A stretch of DNA of 48,144 nt, taken from positions 1-48,144 of the forward strand of contig JAAYJN010000053.1 in NCBI GenBank assembly GCA_012522935.1, given 5' to 3'. Below are positions 1 through 7,879 of this stretch, piece after piece (within the stretch, counting starts at the first letter, position 1; each line of letters begins with the position of its first letter). Both the position numbers and the translations under genes were made by a program. This DNA comes from Candidatus Cloacimonadota bacterium (GTDB lineage Bacteria; Cloacimonadota; Cloacimonadia; Cloacimonadales; Cloacimonadaceae). The notes beneath the pieces are model-generated. The model had not been told where the DNA came from. It did no database searches and worked only from the letters and a program-made list of their open reading frames with translations.

Positions 1-2114
1 ATACCAACCTCATCAGCGGCGAATCCATCATCCGTCAGTTAAACTATGGCCTCTCCTACTTTGAAGAAGAATTCAACTTCTCTCCCCGTGGGCTGTGGCT
101 GCCGGATTGCTTTGGCTTCAATGCCAATCTGCCCCAATTCCTCGTGGGCTGTGGCTTGGATTGGTTTATGACGCAAAAGCTGAGCTGGAACGAGAGCAAC
201 ACCTTCCCCCATCATCTCTTTATGTGGGAAGGCATCGATGGCAGCCGCATCTTGGCGCATCAGATGCCCACCAATGATTACAACTTTTCCAACAATCCCT
301 CCTCCTTTATCCAAACCGAACAGCGCTATGACCAGAGCGGGATTTGCGATAGCTTTCTGAATCTTTATGGCATCGGCGATGGTGGTGGCGGTCCCACGCG
401 GGAACACATCGAATATGGCATCCGGCAAGAGAATTTGGAAGGCAGTCCGCGCTTTCGCTTTGCCAAAGCGGAGGAATTCTTTCAGCATATCAAGAGCCTG
501 GATGGGAGCCTGTTGCCAAAACTGTTTGGCGAGCTGTATCTGGAGCTGCACCGCGGCACCTATACCACGCAGGTGCGTATGAAATATGACAACCGGCACA
601 GCGAACGCCTCCTGAATATGGCAGAATTTATCGCCACGCTGGATGGGAACATGTATCCGCAGCTCTTGCGCCAGGTGTGGGAAGATACCCTGCTTTTGCA
701 ATTCCACGATATCATCCCCGGCTCCTCCATCACCTCGGTGTATGAGGATTCTCGCTCTATTAGTGAGGCTAATCATCAGAAAGTGGATGAATATATCCGG
801 CAGACTATCCGGGATATGGCAGATGCACCGTCTGAATTCAAACGCTCCTTCGCCGTGATCAATGCCAATTCCTGGGCAAATCAAGCCTGGCTGGAATTCC
901 CCCTGGAGCTCTCGGAAAGCGCCGCCTTGGATGAAAATGGTAACCTGCTGCCTGCCATCCTCTTGAGGGATAAACTCTTGGTGCGGGTAAATATGGATGC
1001 CTGGGGTGTGGCAGTGGTGAATTGGGAGGAGGAACGCTGTAACAATCAAATAGCCCTGCCTTATGATGAATTGGAGATGGAAAACGAGCATGTGAAGGTG
1101 CTGCTCTCCCCCCAAGGCACCCTAAAAAGCGTGATCCTGAAAGAAGACGGCAGCGAAGTGTTGGCATCTGAATCCAATATTCTGAAGCTGTGGGAAGATG
1201 AACCCAACAACTGGGGCGCCTGGGATATCAACCACTTTTACCGCACTGCCTCTGCACGCCTGCCACACGCGGTGAGGCTGTTGGAAGATGGCTGTTGGCG
1301 AGCGGGAGCTCATTTGCAAAGGCTGGCTTTTGAGATTAAGATAGGAGATTCCACCATTATCCAAACGGTGGAACTCTCCGATGCCGCACCCTGGATCAAA
1401 TTCCATCATGAGGTGGATTGGAAGGAGCGGCACAAGATGCTGAGAGCGCACTTCTTCCCCGCTGTGCACGCTGCGGAGGCAAGTTTTGAGATAGCCATGG
1501 GAGTGCTTAAGCGCAGCGCCAAGCCCTCCAATAGCTTTGAAAATGCCAAGTTTGAAGTGCCCGCCCACCGCTGGATTGATCTTTCCCAGCGTGATCATGG
1601 GGCGGCGCTCTTGAACGATTGCAAATATGGACACCGCGTGGTGGATAACGAGATGGATATCAACCTCTTGCGCTCTCCGGCAGACGTGGATCCACTGGCG
1701 GACATCCATCAGCATACTTACAGTTACGGGTTTTACCCACACTTAAATGATGCCAATGATGGCGGGGTGTTGCCGCACGCACACAAGTTTAATGCTCCTC
1801 CCCTGGTGGTGGAATTGCCCACAGGCAAGACTCTGCCGGCATTGCCTCATTTTAAGTCCAATTTAGCATCAGTAAAGCTGGAGACCATCAAGCCTGCGGA
1901 AAAAGGCGAAGGCATCATCATCCGCTTTTATGAATATCAGGGCGGTAATGCCAAGGCAGAATACACCGTGCCGGAGGGCTTTGCCAATCCACGCTATTGT
2001 GACCTGCGAGAGCGTCCCTTGGATGAAGGCGTGGTGTGTGCTGACGGCATTATTACCATGCAATTCAAACCCTATGAGATCAAGACCTTACACCTTTCAA
2101 GAGAGGAATCATGA
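1..2114 (+). CDS. Alpha-mannosidase, glycoside hydrolase family 38 (5' end missing)
   Basis: The reading frame is open from base 3, so the start codon lies before the window and about 703 residues are visible. The visible start carries GH38 catalytic-domain motifs: GESIIRQLNYG, then LWLPDCFG with the Asp at bases 105-107 in the place of the family nucleophile, then TQKLSWNESN and GIDGSRILAHQMP. DTLLLQFHDIIPGSS (around bases 685-727) is the typical end of the catalytic part, and the rest is the beta-rich C-terminal region. Family knowledge says it removes alpha-linked mannose from glycans or glycoproteins by a retaining mechanism. No signal peptide can be judged. The stop overlaps the next start as ATGA (2111-2114), so it is coupled to the GH20 gene. 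The family call is secure; linkage preference is not visible. Confidence 0.93.
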   Translation, partial: TNLISGESIIRQLNYGLSYFEEEFNFSPRGLWLPDCFGFNANLPQFLVGCGLDWFMTQKLSWNESNTFPHHLFMWEGIDGSRILAHQMPTNDYNFSNNPSSFIQTEQRYDQSGICDSFLNLYGIGDGGGGPTREHIEYGIRQENLEGSPRFRFAKAEEFFQHIKSLDGSLLPKLFGELYLELHRGTYTTQVRMKYDNRHSERLLNMAEFIATLDGNMYPQLLRQVWEDTLLLQFHDIIPGSSITSVYEDSRSISEANHQKVDEYIRQTIRDMADAPSEFKRSFAVINANSWANQAWLEFPLELSESAALDENGNLLPAILLRDKLLVRVNMDAWGVAVVNWEEERCNNQIALPYDELEMENEHVKVLLSPQGTLKSVILKEDGSEVLASESNILKLWEDEPNNWGAWDINHFYRTASARLPHAVRLLEDGCWRAGAHLQRLAFEIKIGDSTIIQTVELSDAAPWIKFHHEVDWKERHKMLRAHFFPAVHAAEASFEIAMGVLKRSAKPSNSFENAKFEVPAHRWIDLSQRDHGAALLNDCKYGHRVVDNEMDINLLRSPADVDPLADIHQHTYSYGFYPHLNDANDGGVLPHAHKFNAPPLVVELPTGKTLPALPHFKSNLASVKLETIKPAEKGEGIIIRFYEYQGGNAKAEYTVPEGFANPRYCDLRERPLDEGVVCADGIITMQFKPYEIKTLHLSREES

Positions 2115-3550
2115 TACCCACACCCACCCTTAGGGTAATATCGGAAAACTATCTGCAAATAGCCTCCACGCCTATGTTTCGGGTGGCTGGAAAGAATTGT
2201 GCGCGCATCAAGCGCATTGTGACCCAGTTTGAATACTGGCTGCATGGCTATCTGGGCGCATCCACTTTGCCGCCCAAAGATGGCATCTTGCTGATTGATA
2301 TAGATTTAAACGTAAATCTGAACCATCTGGATGGTGCCTATATCATCAATGTAAGTGCCACTGAAATCATGATCACCACCGATGGAGAGCAGGGCCTGCG
2401 CAATGCCTTTGCCAGCCTCAAACAGCTGATCCATCGTGCTTTGACCTTCCAGCAAGGCAAGCTGGAAACCCAATTCATTGGCGATAACCCAGCCTATGAA
2501 TGGCGGGGGTTGCATCTGGACGTGAGCCGTCACTTCTTTGGTGTAAAAGAGGTGTGTCAGTATCTGGATTGGATGGCAGCGCTGAAACTGAACAGATTTC
2601 ACTGGCATCTCTCTGATGATCAGGGCTGGCGCATCAATAGCACCCGCTTTCCCCTCCTCACCCGCAAAGGGGCGTGGCGCAAGGAAGATGACGGCAGCAT
2701 CTATGGCGGCTTTTATACCAAAAAAGAAATCAAAGAGGTGGTGAAATACGCCCGCAGCCTTGGCATCACGGTGATCCCGGAGATAGACCTGCCCGGGCAC
2801 GCCATGGCAATCCTGAGCGCTTATCCGGATCTGGCTTGCTTCCCCCGTGAGTTTGAACCCCTCACCGTGTGGGGCATCTCCGAGGATATACTCTGTGCCG
2901 GCAAAGATGCCACTTTATCCTTTTTGAAAGAGCTGCTTCTGGAGGTTGCCGAGCTTTTCCCCGGACCCTATCTGCATATTGGCGGGGATGAAGCGCCCAA
3001 ACACCGCTGGAAGGAGTGTCCACACTGCCAACAGCGTATCCGCCAGGAAGGCTTGCAGGATGAGGAGGAGCTGCAAAGCTGGCTGATCCAACAATTGCAA
3101 CAAACCTTGGAGGATGCCGGCAAGACGCTGCTGGGCTGGGATGAAATCTTGGATGGGAATCTGGGCACACAACCCATAGTGCACGTTTGGAGCGGTGATG
3201 GCAAAGACGCCGCCCGCAAAGCCGCTGCCAATGGCAACCGTTATATCATTTCGCCCAACAAACTGCTTTACTTTGTTTGGCGGGCAGAGGAAGACCCCGC
3301 CACCCCCGGTGCGCATGGCGTTACCTCCCTTGAGAAGGTGATGGCAATCAAGCCCCGGGAATATGAATTTGGTGATGGTGAATTGCTCCTGGGAGGGCAG
3401 GCGAATGTGTGGACGGAGTATATGCCTGATTTTGCCACTGTGAAGAAGATGCTCTTCCCGCGTGTGTTTGCCATGGCAGAGCTCTGGTGGAACGGGCAAT
3501 GTGAAGACGATCTGCCCCAACGCATCAAAGAGGTGGAAAGCCTGTGGTAA
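2111..3550 (+). CDS. Beta-N-acetylhexosaminidase, glycoside hydrolase family 20
   Basis: This 479-residue protein has the GH20 core: WRGLHLDVSRHF, then LNRFHWHLSDDQGWRI, IPEIDLPGHA, and the catalytic Asp-Glu pair in HIGGDE (D293-E294). WSGDG and GGQANVWTEY follow near the barrel's C-terminal half. The first ~130 residues match the small alpha/beta domain that precedes the barrel in this family. GH20 enzymes release terminal GlcNAc or GalNAc by substrate-assisted catalysis. No clear signal peptide is present, so action is probably cytoplasmic on imported oligosaccharides. It starts in an ATGA overlap with the GH38 gene, and GAGAGGA lies just upstream. Its stop overlaps the GTG start of the GH130 gene by 7 bp. 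Confidence 0.94.
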   Translation: MIPTPTLRVISENYLQIASTPMFRVAGKNCARIKRIVTQFEYWLHGYLGASTLPPKDGILLIDIDLNVNLNHLDGAYIINVSATEIMITTDGEQGLRNAFASLKQLIHRALTFQQGKLETQFIGDNPAYEWRGLHLDVSRHFFGVKEVCQYLDWMAALKLNRFHWHLSDDQGWRINSTRFPLLTRKGAWRKEDDGSIYGGFYTKKEIKEVVKYARSLGITVIPEIDLPGHAMAILSAYPDLACFPREFEPLTVWGISEDILCAGKDATLSFLKELLLEVAELFPGPYLHIGGDEAPKHRWKECPHCQQRIRQEGLQDEEELQSWLIQQLQQTLEDAGKTLLGWDEILDGNLGTQPIVHVWSGDGKDAARKAAANGNRYIISPNKLLYFVWRAEEDPATPGAHGVTSLEKVMAIKPREYEFGDGELLLGGQANVWTEYMPDFATVKKMLFPRVFAMAELWWNGQCEDDLPQRIKEVESLW

Positions 3551-4515
3551 AACGCCATCCCCATTCCCCCGTTATCACCAGGGAAGATATCAGCAGCACT
3601 GATCCTCGCCTCTTTGATGTCACGTCGGTCTTCAACCCCGGCGGCATCTATCATCAGGGGCAGATCATCCTGCTTTTGAGGGTGCAAAACAGGGGCAGAG
3701 AGACCTATCTGGTGAAAGCCACCTCACGGGACGGGATAGAATTTGATATTGCTACCAAGCCTGTGGAGATCAGGGGAATGCAAGACTTTCCCTATCCTTA
3801 TTACCATATTTACGATCCCCGCATCGTGTATATCGAGGGCAGATATCTGGTGACCTGTGCCGTGGACTCTGAAGCCGGCTGTAGGGTGGTACTCTTTGAA
3901 AGCGAGGATTTGGATACCCTCTCTTATTTGGGAGTGTTAAGTGATGAGGGGCAGCGCAATGGGGTGCTCTTTCCCCACAGGATAGAAGGCAGGTACTGGA
4001 TGCTTTCCCGTCCCAATGACCATTTGGGAGCCGATGGAGTGCGCTCTGGCACACGCATCCTTGCCTATGCCTCAGATGATCTTTGCGCTTGGGAGGAGCA
4101 GGGCATTGTGATGCAGGGACGGTCGCACTTTTGGGATGAGCTGATAGGCAGCGGACCGCCACCTTTGCTCACAGAACTGGGCTGGCTGCATATTTATCAC
4201 GGGGTTGCCACCCACTTTGGCGGGGGAGGCATCTACCAGGCGGGAGTATCCCTGCTGGATGCCACAGAGCCACATAAACTCTTGGCACGCGGCGTTTATA
4301 ACATCTTAGAGCCTCGTGCAGACTATGAAACAATGGGACAGGTGCCCAACGTGGTCTTCCCCACCGTTGCCATCAATCCGGTGGAGGGTCCCCTGGGAAT
4401 GGATACCCCCATCTATATCTATTACGGAGCGGCAGATAGCTGCATTGGCTTGGCAACCACCACGCTGCGCACGCTGTTGCCCTATTCCGGTATCGATTTA
4501 GGAGCATTACCATGA
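3544..4515 (+). CDS. GH130 family glycoside phosphorylase / beta-mannosidase
   Basis: This 323-residue protein starts at GTG, inside the end of the GH20 gene. GH130 signatures run in order: VFNPGG (29-33), ILLLRVQNRGR, SRDGIEF, YDPRI (90-94, with Asp91 at the usual general-acid position), NGVLFPHRIEGRYWMLSRP, the GSGPPP/GWLHIYHGV segment, and VPNVVFP followed by IYYGAAD. GH130 members are phosphorylases or hydrolases of beta-linked mannosides, including Man-beta-1,4-GlcNAc from N-glycan cores. Together with GH38 and GH20 this suggests stepwise breakdown of mannose- and GlcNAc-containing glycans. Whether it is a phosphorylase or a hydrolase cannot be told here. The stop overlaps the next start (ATGA). 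Confidence 0.9.
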   Translation: MVKRHPHSPVITREDISSTDPRLFDVTSVFNPGGIYHQGQIILLLRVQNRGRETYLVKATSRDGIEFDIATKPVEIRGMQDFPYPYYHIYDPRIVYIEGRYLVTCAVDSEAGCRVVLFESEDLDTLSYLGVLSDEGQRNGVLFPHRIEGRYWMLSRPNDHLGADGVRSGTRILAYASDDLCAWEEQGIVMQGRSHFWDELIGSGPPPLLTELGWLHIYHGVATHFGGGGIYQAGVSLLDATEPHKLLARGVYNILEPRADYETMGQVPNVVFPTVAINPVEGPLGMDTPIYIYYGAADSCIGLATTTLRTLLPYSGIDLGALP

Positions 4516-5579
4516 AAAAGACCCTGCTGTTAGCAATACTTATTTTTGCAATATGTCTGCTGGTGGCGGATGTATTCCCCACGCCTGCCTTACCCTTCAA
4601 TCCTCTCTCTTATACCGCCTGCAAAGCCACTGGAGAGCTGGTGATGGATGGCATTTTGGATGAAGATGACTGGCAGAAAACACCATGGACGGAGGAATTT
4701 GTGGATATCGAAGGAGAGCTGAAGCCCCTGCCTTTTTACAGCACTCGCGCCAAAATCCTGTGGGATGACGATTACCTCTACATCGCTGCCCGCATGGAAG
4801 AGCCTCATATCTGGGCTACCCTCACCCAGCGGGATGCAGTGATCTTTCACGATAACGATTTTGAGGTGTTCATCGATCCCGATGGCGATACTCACGATTA
4901 TTACGAGCTGGAGATCAATGCCTTGGGTACCCTCTGGGATCTCTTTCTCATCAAGCCTTACCGAGATAGGCAGCAGGTGGCTATCAACGCCTGGGATATT
5001 CGTGGCATCCAGTATGGCATCCACCTGGAAGGCACCCTCAACGATCCCTCGGATATTGATACCGCCTGGCAAGTGGAGATGAAGATACCGATGAGTGTGT
5101 TGGCAGAATGTGCCCACAAGCCTACTCCTCCTCCGCATGGGGATTGGTGGCGGCTCAATTTCTCCCGCGTGCACTGGGATACCCAGATCGTGGATGGGAT
5201 GTATCAAAAGATAGCCGGCAAGCCTGAATATAACTGGGTGTGGAGCCCACAGGGGCTGATCGCCATGCACTATCCGGAGCGCTGGGGCTATCTCTTCTTT
5301 GCCCATCAGCCGGCTGGCACGGAGGTTTCCTTTTCCATCCCTGCCATCGAATATCGCAAAGAGAGCCTGCGCCAGCTTTATTACCTGCAAAAGCAGTATC
5401 AATACGATCACGGCAGCTATGCCCGCTCTTTGTGCAAACTGAAGTTACCATCCCCGCTCAAGAAGCTAAAACCCAAGATGGAAAGCACTTCTTTCGGCTA
5501 TGTGATCACCCTGCCCGCCAAAGACGGCTTTCCTCAGCTGCACATCCGCGAAGATGGGCTCTTGTGGGAAACCCCATGA
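4512..5579 (+). CDS. Exported protein with CBM9-like carbohydrate-binding domain
   Basis: The protein has 355 residues. An N-terminal Lys-Lys followed by a hydrophobic stretch (residues 4-19) looks like a signal peptide or uncleaved anchor. The motif MDGILDEDDWQKTPW, the ILWDDDYLYIAARMEEP strand and FEVFIDPDGDTHDYYELEINALGT are typical of the CBM9-like fold found in exported proteins that bind glycans. The last ~75 residues form a separate small basic region of unknown role. No catalytic motif was recognised. It is coupled on both sides by ATGA overlaps, to GH130 before and to the cytidylyltransferase after. A role in capturing or processing the glycan handled by the neighbouring enzymes is an inference from position. 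Confidence 0.78.
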   Translation: MKKTLLLAILIFAICLLVADVFPTPALPFNPLSYTACKATGELVMDGILDEDDWQKTPWTEEFVDIEGELKPLPFYSTRAKILWDDDYLYIAARMEEPHIWATLTQRDAVIFHDNDFEVFIDPDGDTHDYYELEINALGTLWDLFLIKPYRDRQQVAINAWDIRGIQYGIHLEGTLNDPSDIDTAWQVEMKIPMSVLAECAHKPTPPPHGDWWRLNFSRVHWDTQIVDGMYQKIAGKPEYNWVWSPQGLIAMHYPERWGYLFFAHQPAGTEVSFSIPAIEYRKESLRQLYYLQKQYQYDHGSYARSLCKLKLPSPLKKLKPKMESTSFGYVITLPAKDGFPQLHIREDGLLWETP

Positions 5580-5971
5580 AGCGAGTAATCACCTACGGCA
5601 CCTTCGATCTCTTTCATTATGGGCATCTGCGCCTCTTGGAGAGGGCAAAGGCGATGGGTGATTACCTCATTGTGGCTGTTTCCACCGATGAATTTAACCG
5701 CATCAAAAACAAGCATTGCGTGTATCCCTATATAGAACGCGCGGCGATCGTGAGAGCTATCAAATATGTGGATGAGGTGATTCCGGAAGAGACCTGGGAG
5801 CAAAAGGCATCCGATGTGATCAAGCATGGCGTGGATCTCTTCGTGATTGGGGATGATTGGCAGGGAGAGTTTGACTTCCTAAAGGAATATTGCCAGGTGC
5901 ACTACCTGGAGCGCACACCAAACATCTCTTCCACAGAGATTAAGGGAGATATCCGTGACGGCAAGGGATAA
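5576..5971 (+). CDS. tagD: Glycerol-3-phosphate cytidylyltransferase-like protein (TagD family)
   Basis: This is a 131-residue, single-domain cytidylyltransferase, the normal size for TagD. The start is set at the ATG in the ATGA overlap with the previous stop; the open frame extends further upstream but only as out-of-frame overlap with the CBM9-like gene. GTFDLFHYGH near the N-terminus contains the HxGH nucleotide-binding motif, and RTPNISSTEIK near the C-terminus is the RTxGISST-type motif. Family members make CDP-glycerol from CTP and glycerol 3-phosphate, or activate related alcohol phosphates. The following gene is a matching transferase, which supports CDP-glycerol as the product. The exact substrate is inferred. 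Confidence 0.87.
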   Translation: MKRVITYGTFDLFHYGHLRLLERAKAMGDYLIVAVSTDEFNRIKNKHCVYPYIERAAIVRAIKYVDEVIPEETWEQKASDVIKHGVDLFVIGDDWQGEFDFLKEYCQVHYLERTPNISSTEIKGDIRDGKG

Positions 5972-6997
5972 GTGAAATACCTGTTTTATATCTCCAAATA
6001 TTATTCAATCGCCATCATCCAGCCTCTGATGCGCCTGATGGACAGGGAGGAGCGTGATTACGCACTCTTGGTAAATCAAAGCGTGTGGGAAAGGCTGCCT
6101 CAAACCATGCGCAGCCAGCGGGTTTTCACCTCCCTCAGCCAAGCGAAAGAATATCAGCCTGACTATGTATTGGTGCCCGGCAACTTCGTGGATCACCGCA
6201 TCCCCGGCATGAAGGTGCAGATATTCCATGGCCTGGGGGTGGAAAAGGATGCGCACTTCAGAATCCGACATTTCTTTGATGCCTATTTCACCTCTGGACC
6301 CTACGTCACCCAGCGCTTTCTGGCGATGCAGCAAAAGCATCCCTATTTTGAAGTGAGAGAAACCGGCTGGCTCAAAATCGATGGCATCCTCTCTTGGCAG
6401 GGAGATGATCCCAGACAAACCCTGCAAATACCATCCGGTAAAAGAGTTATCCTCTACGCTCCCACCTTTAGCAGGAGCATGGAATCCGCCCGCGAACTGG
6501 CAGCCGTGATCCCCCGGATCATCAAAGAGGATGAGTATTGGCTCTTTAAGTTTCACCTCCTGATGCCACAGGAATTGATTGCACCCTTCCAAGACATCGA
6601 TCCGGCAAAGGGACGCATCCACACCCAGGAGGATATCACCATCTGCCTGCATGCCAGCGATGTGCTCATCTCGGATACCTCCAGCGTGGTCTATGAGTTT
6701 TATGCACTGGATAAACCGGTAATCACCTACAAGAGCATCGCCCGTCCCCATAAGGCACTGGATATACGGGATGCCAGCCAACTGCGCGCTGCCATAAACC
6801 GGTGCCTGGATGATCCGGAAGAGCTAAAGCTCATCCGCAATGAGGCTATGGCAGAGGTGAATCCCTACCTGGATGGTAGCATTGCCAAGCGCACTTTGGC
6901 GGCATTGGATAGCCTTAGCCCCAAAGAGTTTCCCCGCCCAGGCAAACCGCTCAACCTCTTTCGCAAGCTAAAGACCATCCTGCAACGGCATAACTGA
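5972..6997 (+). CDS. CDP-glycerol:glycerophosphotransferase-like protein (TagB/TagF family)
   Basis: The 341-residue protein starts at GTG directly after the TAA of the cytidylyltransferase gene; AAGGGA lies just upstream. The second half carries the glycerophosphotransferase pattern: ILYAPTFSRS, KFHLLMPQEL, then DVLISDTSSVVYEFYALDKPVI, where the Asp-Thr-Ser-Ser segment is the characteristic nucleotide-binding end. The N-terminal half is a second Rossmann-like lobe (VPGNFVDHR, QIFHGLGVEKD). Family members transfer glycerol phosphate from CDP-glycerol to an acceptor. In Gram-positives this builds wall teichoic acid. Here a surface polysaccharide or glycolipid is the more likely acceptor, which is an inference. 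A weak hairpin follows at 7014-7042. Confidence 0.85.
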   Translation: MKYLFYISKYYSIAIIQPLMRLMDREERDYALLVNQSVWERLPQTMRSQRVFTSLSQAKEYQPDYVLVPGNFVDHRIPGMKVQIFHGLGVEKDAHFRIRHFFDAYFTSGPYVTQRFLAMQQKHPYFEVRETGWLKIDGILSWQGDDPRQTLQIPSGKRVILYAPTFSRSMESARELAAVIPRIIKEDEYWLFKFHLLMPQELIAPFQDIDPAKGRIHTQEDITICLHASDVLISDTSSVVYEFYALDKPVITYKSIARPHKALDIRDASQLRAAINRCLDDPEELKLIRNEAMAEVNPYLDGSIAKRTLAALDSLSPKEFPRPGKPLNLFRKLKTILQRHN

Positions 6998-7013
6998 ATA
7001 TCCCCCATAAAGC

Positions 7014-7042
7014 AAAAAGCCACCCCTAAGGATGGCTTTATT
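7014..7042. terminator. Hairpin between convergent genes
   Basis: AAAGCCA (7016-7022) pairs with TGGCTTT (7033-7039) around a short loop with two further possible C-G pairs. On the minus strand the hairpin is followed by a T-rich stretch (TTTTTG), so it best terminates the barrel-protein gene that ends at 7064. It may also stop transcripts leaving the glycan operon on the plus strand. Confidence 0.6.
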
Positions 7043-7063
7043 GTAGATCAATAATCTTGTATC

Positions 7064-7651
7064 TTAGTACACAACACCCAGATTGATCATGATGGCATTG
7101 TTCTTTATTTCAGGCTGGCTGCCACCGGACTTTTCATAGATATTGCTCATACCCATGCTATAGCGGGCTCCAAACAGGAAGTTGTTATATATTATATCGG
7201 CACCCAAGCCCACGCCAAAGTCAAAATCATTCATATTCGTAATATCAGATGTGGTCTCTGACCCTGCTACTTTGGCAGTCCTTTTCCCAGACAGCATATA
7301 GCGAAATTCGGGACCAGCATAGGGTTGAATCAGGATATCGCCTGCAGACAAATTGAGTTTGAGCAGGATGGGCAATTCAGCATAATGCTGTGTTAGGCTC
7401 CATGTCACTGTGCCGCTATCCTTTTTGGCACCTCTTTGGGTGTAAAGCAATTCAGGCTGCAAGGTAAGCATGGGATGCAATTCATACATCATCATAAAGC
7501 CGCCATGAAAGCCAAGCTTGGTTCCTCCGGAAGCATTCTTCCCATTATGACTGGAAAGGTTTACTCCTGCACGCAATCCATAGCTGGATTCCGCAAAAGC
7601 TGCTCCAAATACGAGTAGCACCAGTACGCTAATTAATGCAAGTTTCTTCAT
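7064..7651 (-). CDS. Small outer-membrane beta-barrel protein (PorT/OmpW-like size)
   Basis: This 195-residue protein has a clear signal peptide (MKKLALISVLVLLVFGAAFA, cleavage probably just after). The mature part begins with SSYGLRAGVNLSSHNG, then alternates polar and hydrophobic residues as expected for an 8- to 10-stranded barrel. It ends LGVVY, a terminal aromatic residue typical of outer-membrane insertion. GGxLGFHGGFMM, LQPELLYTQRG and VGLGADIIY-type strands resemble the PorT-like barrel family. I chose the ATG at 7651 because GGAG lies 6-7 bases upstream of it; an in-frame ATG four codons earlier has no such site. It is a single-gene unit with no partner nearby. Function unknown. Confidence 0.82.
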   Translation of the reverse strand: MKKLALISVLVLLVFGAAFAESSYGLRAGVNLSSHNGKNASGGTKLGFHGGFMMMYELHPMLTLQPELLYTQRGAKKDSGTVTWSLTQHYAELPILLKLNLSAGDILIQPYAGPEFRYMLSGKRTAKVAGSETTSDITNMNDFDFGVGLGADIIYNNFLFGARYSMGMSNIYEKSGGSQPEIKNNAIMINLGVVY

Positions 7652-7807
7652 TTTGTTCTCCATTTCTATGTTTAGTGTGTAATGAATTTGTCAATAGTAT
7701 AAGCAAGAAAAGAAAAAAGCCAAAACATTTGTAAGGAATGCCATGTAAAAGTATGTATTCCCCCCCTAAATAATGCTTAACCTATAAAGATATGTATCCA
7801 CAAAACA

Positions 7808-7843
7808 ATACGGAGCAGCGCCTTGAGTTTCGCTACTCCGTAT
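7808..7843 (-). terminator. Rho-independent-type terminator after the GAPDH gene
   Basis: An 8-bp stem (ATACGGAG at 7808-7815 with CTCCGTAT at 7836-7843) continues after one mismatch into AGCG/CGCT, leaving a loop of about 10 bases. On the minus strand it lies 37 bases beyond the stop codon of the GAPDH gene and is followed by a T-rich run, so it should end the dikinase/GAPDH transcript. Confidence 0.75.
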
Positions 7844-7879
7844 CTTCAAGTATCAGGGTTATTAGATCTCTAACACATC

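Noticed and set aside
39-1115. A 358-codon open frame on the minus strand opposite the GH38 gene
   Set aside because: It mirrors the codon structure of a well-supported gene on the other strand and has no recognisable family motifs. Similar long antisense frames occur opposite the dikinase, dnaE and TPR genes.
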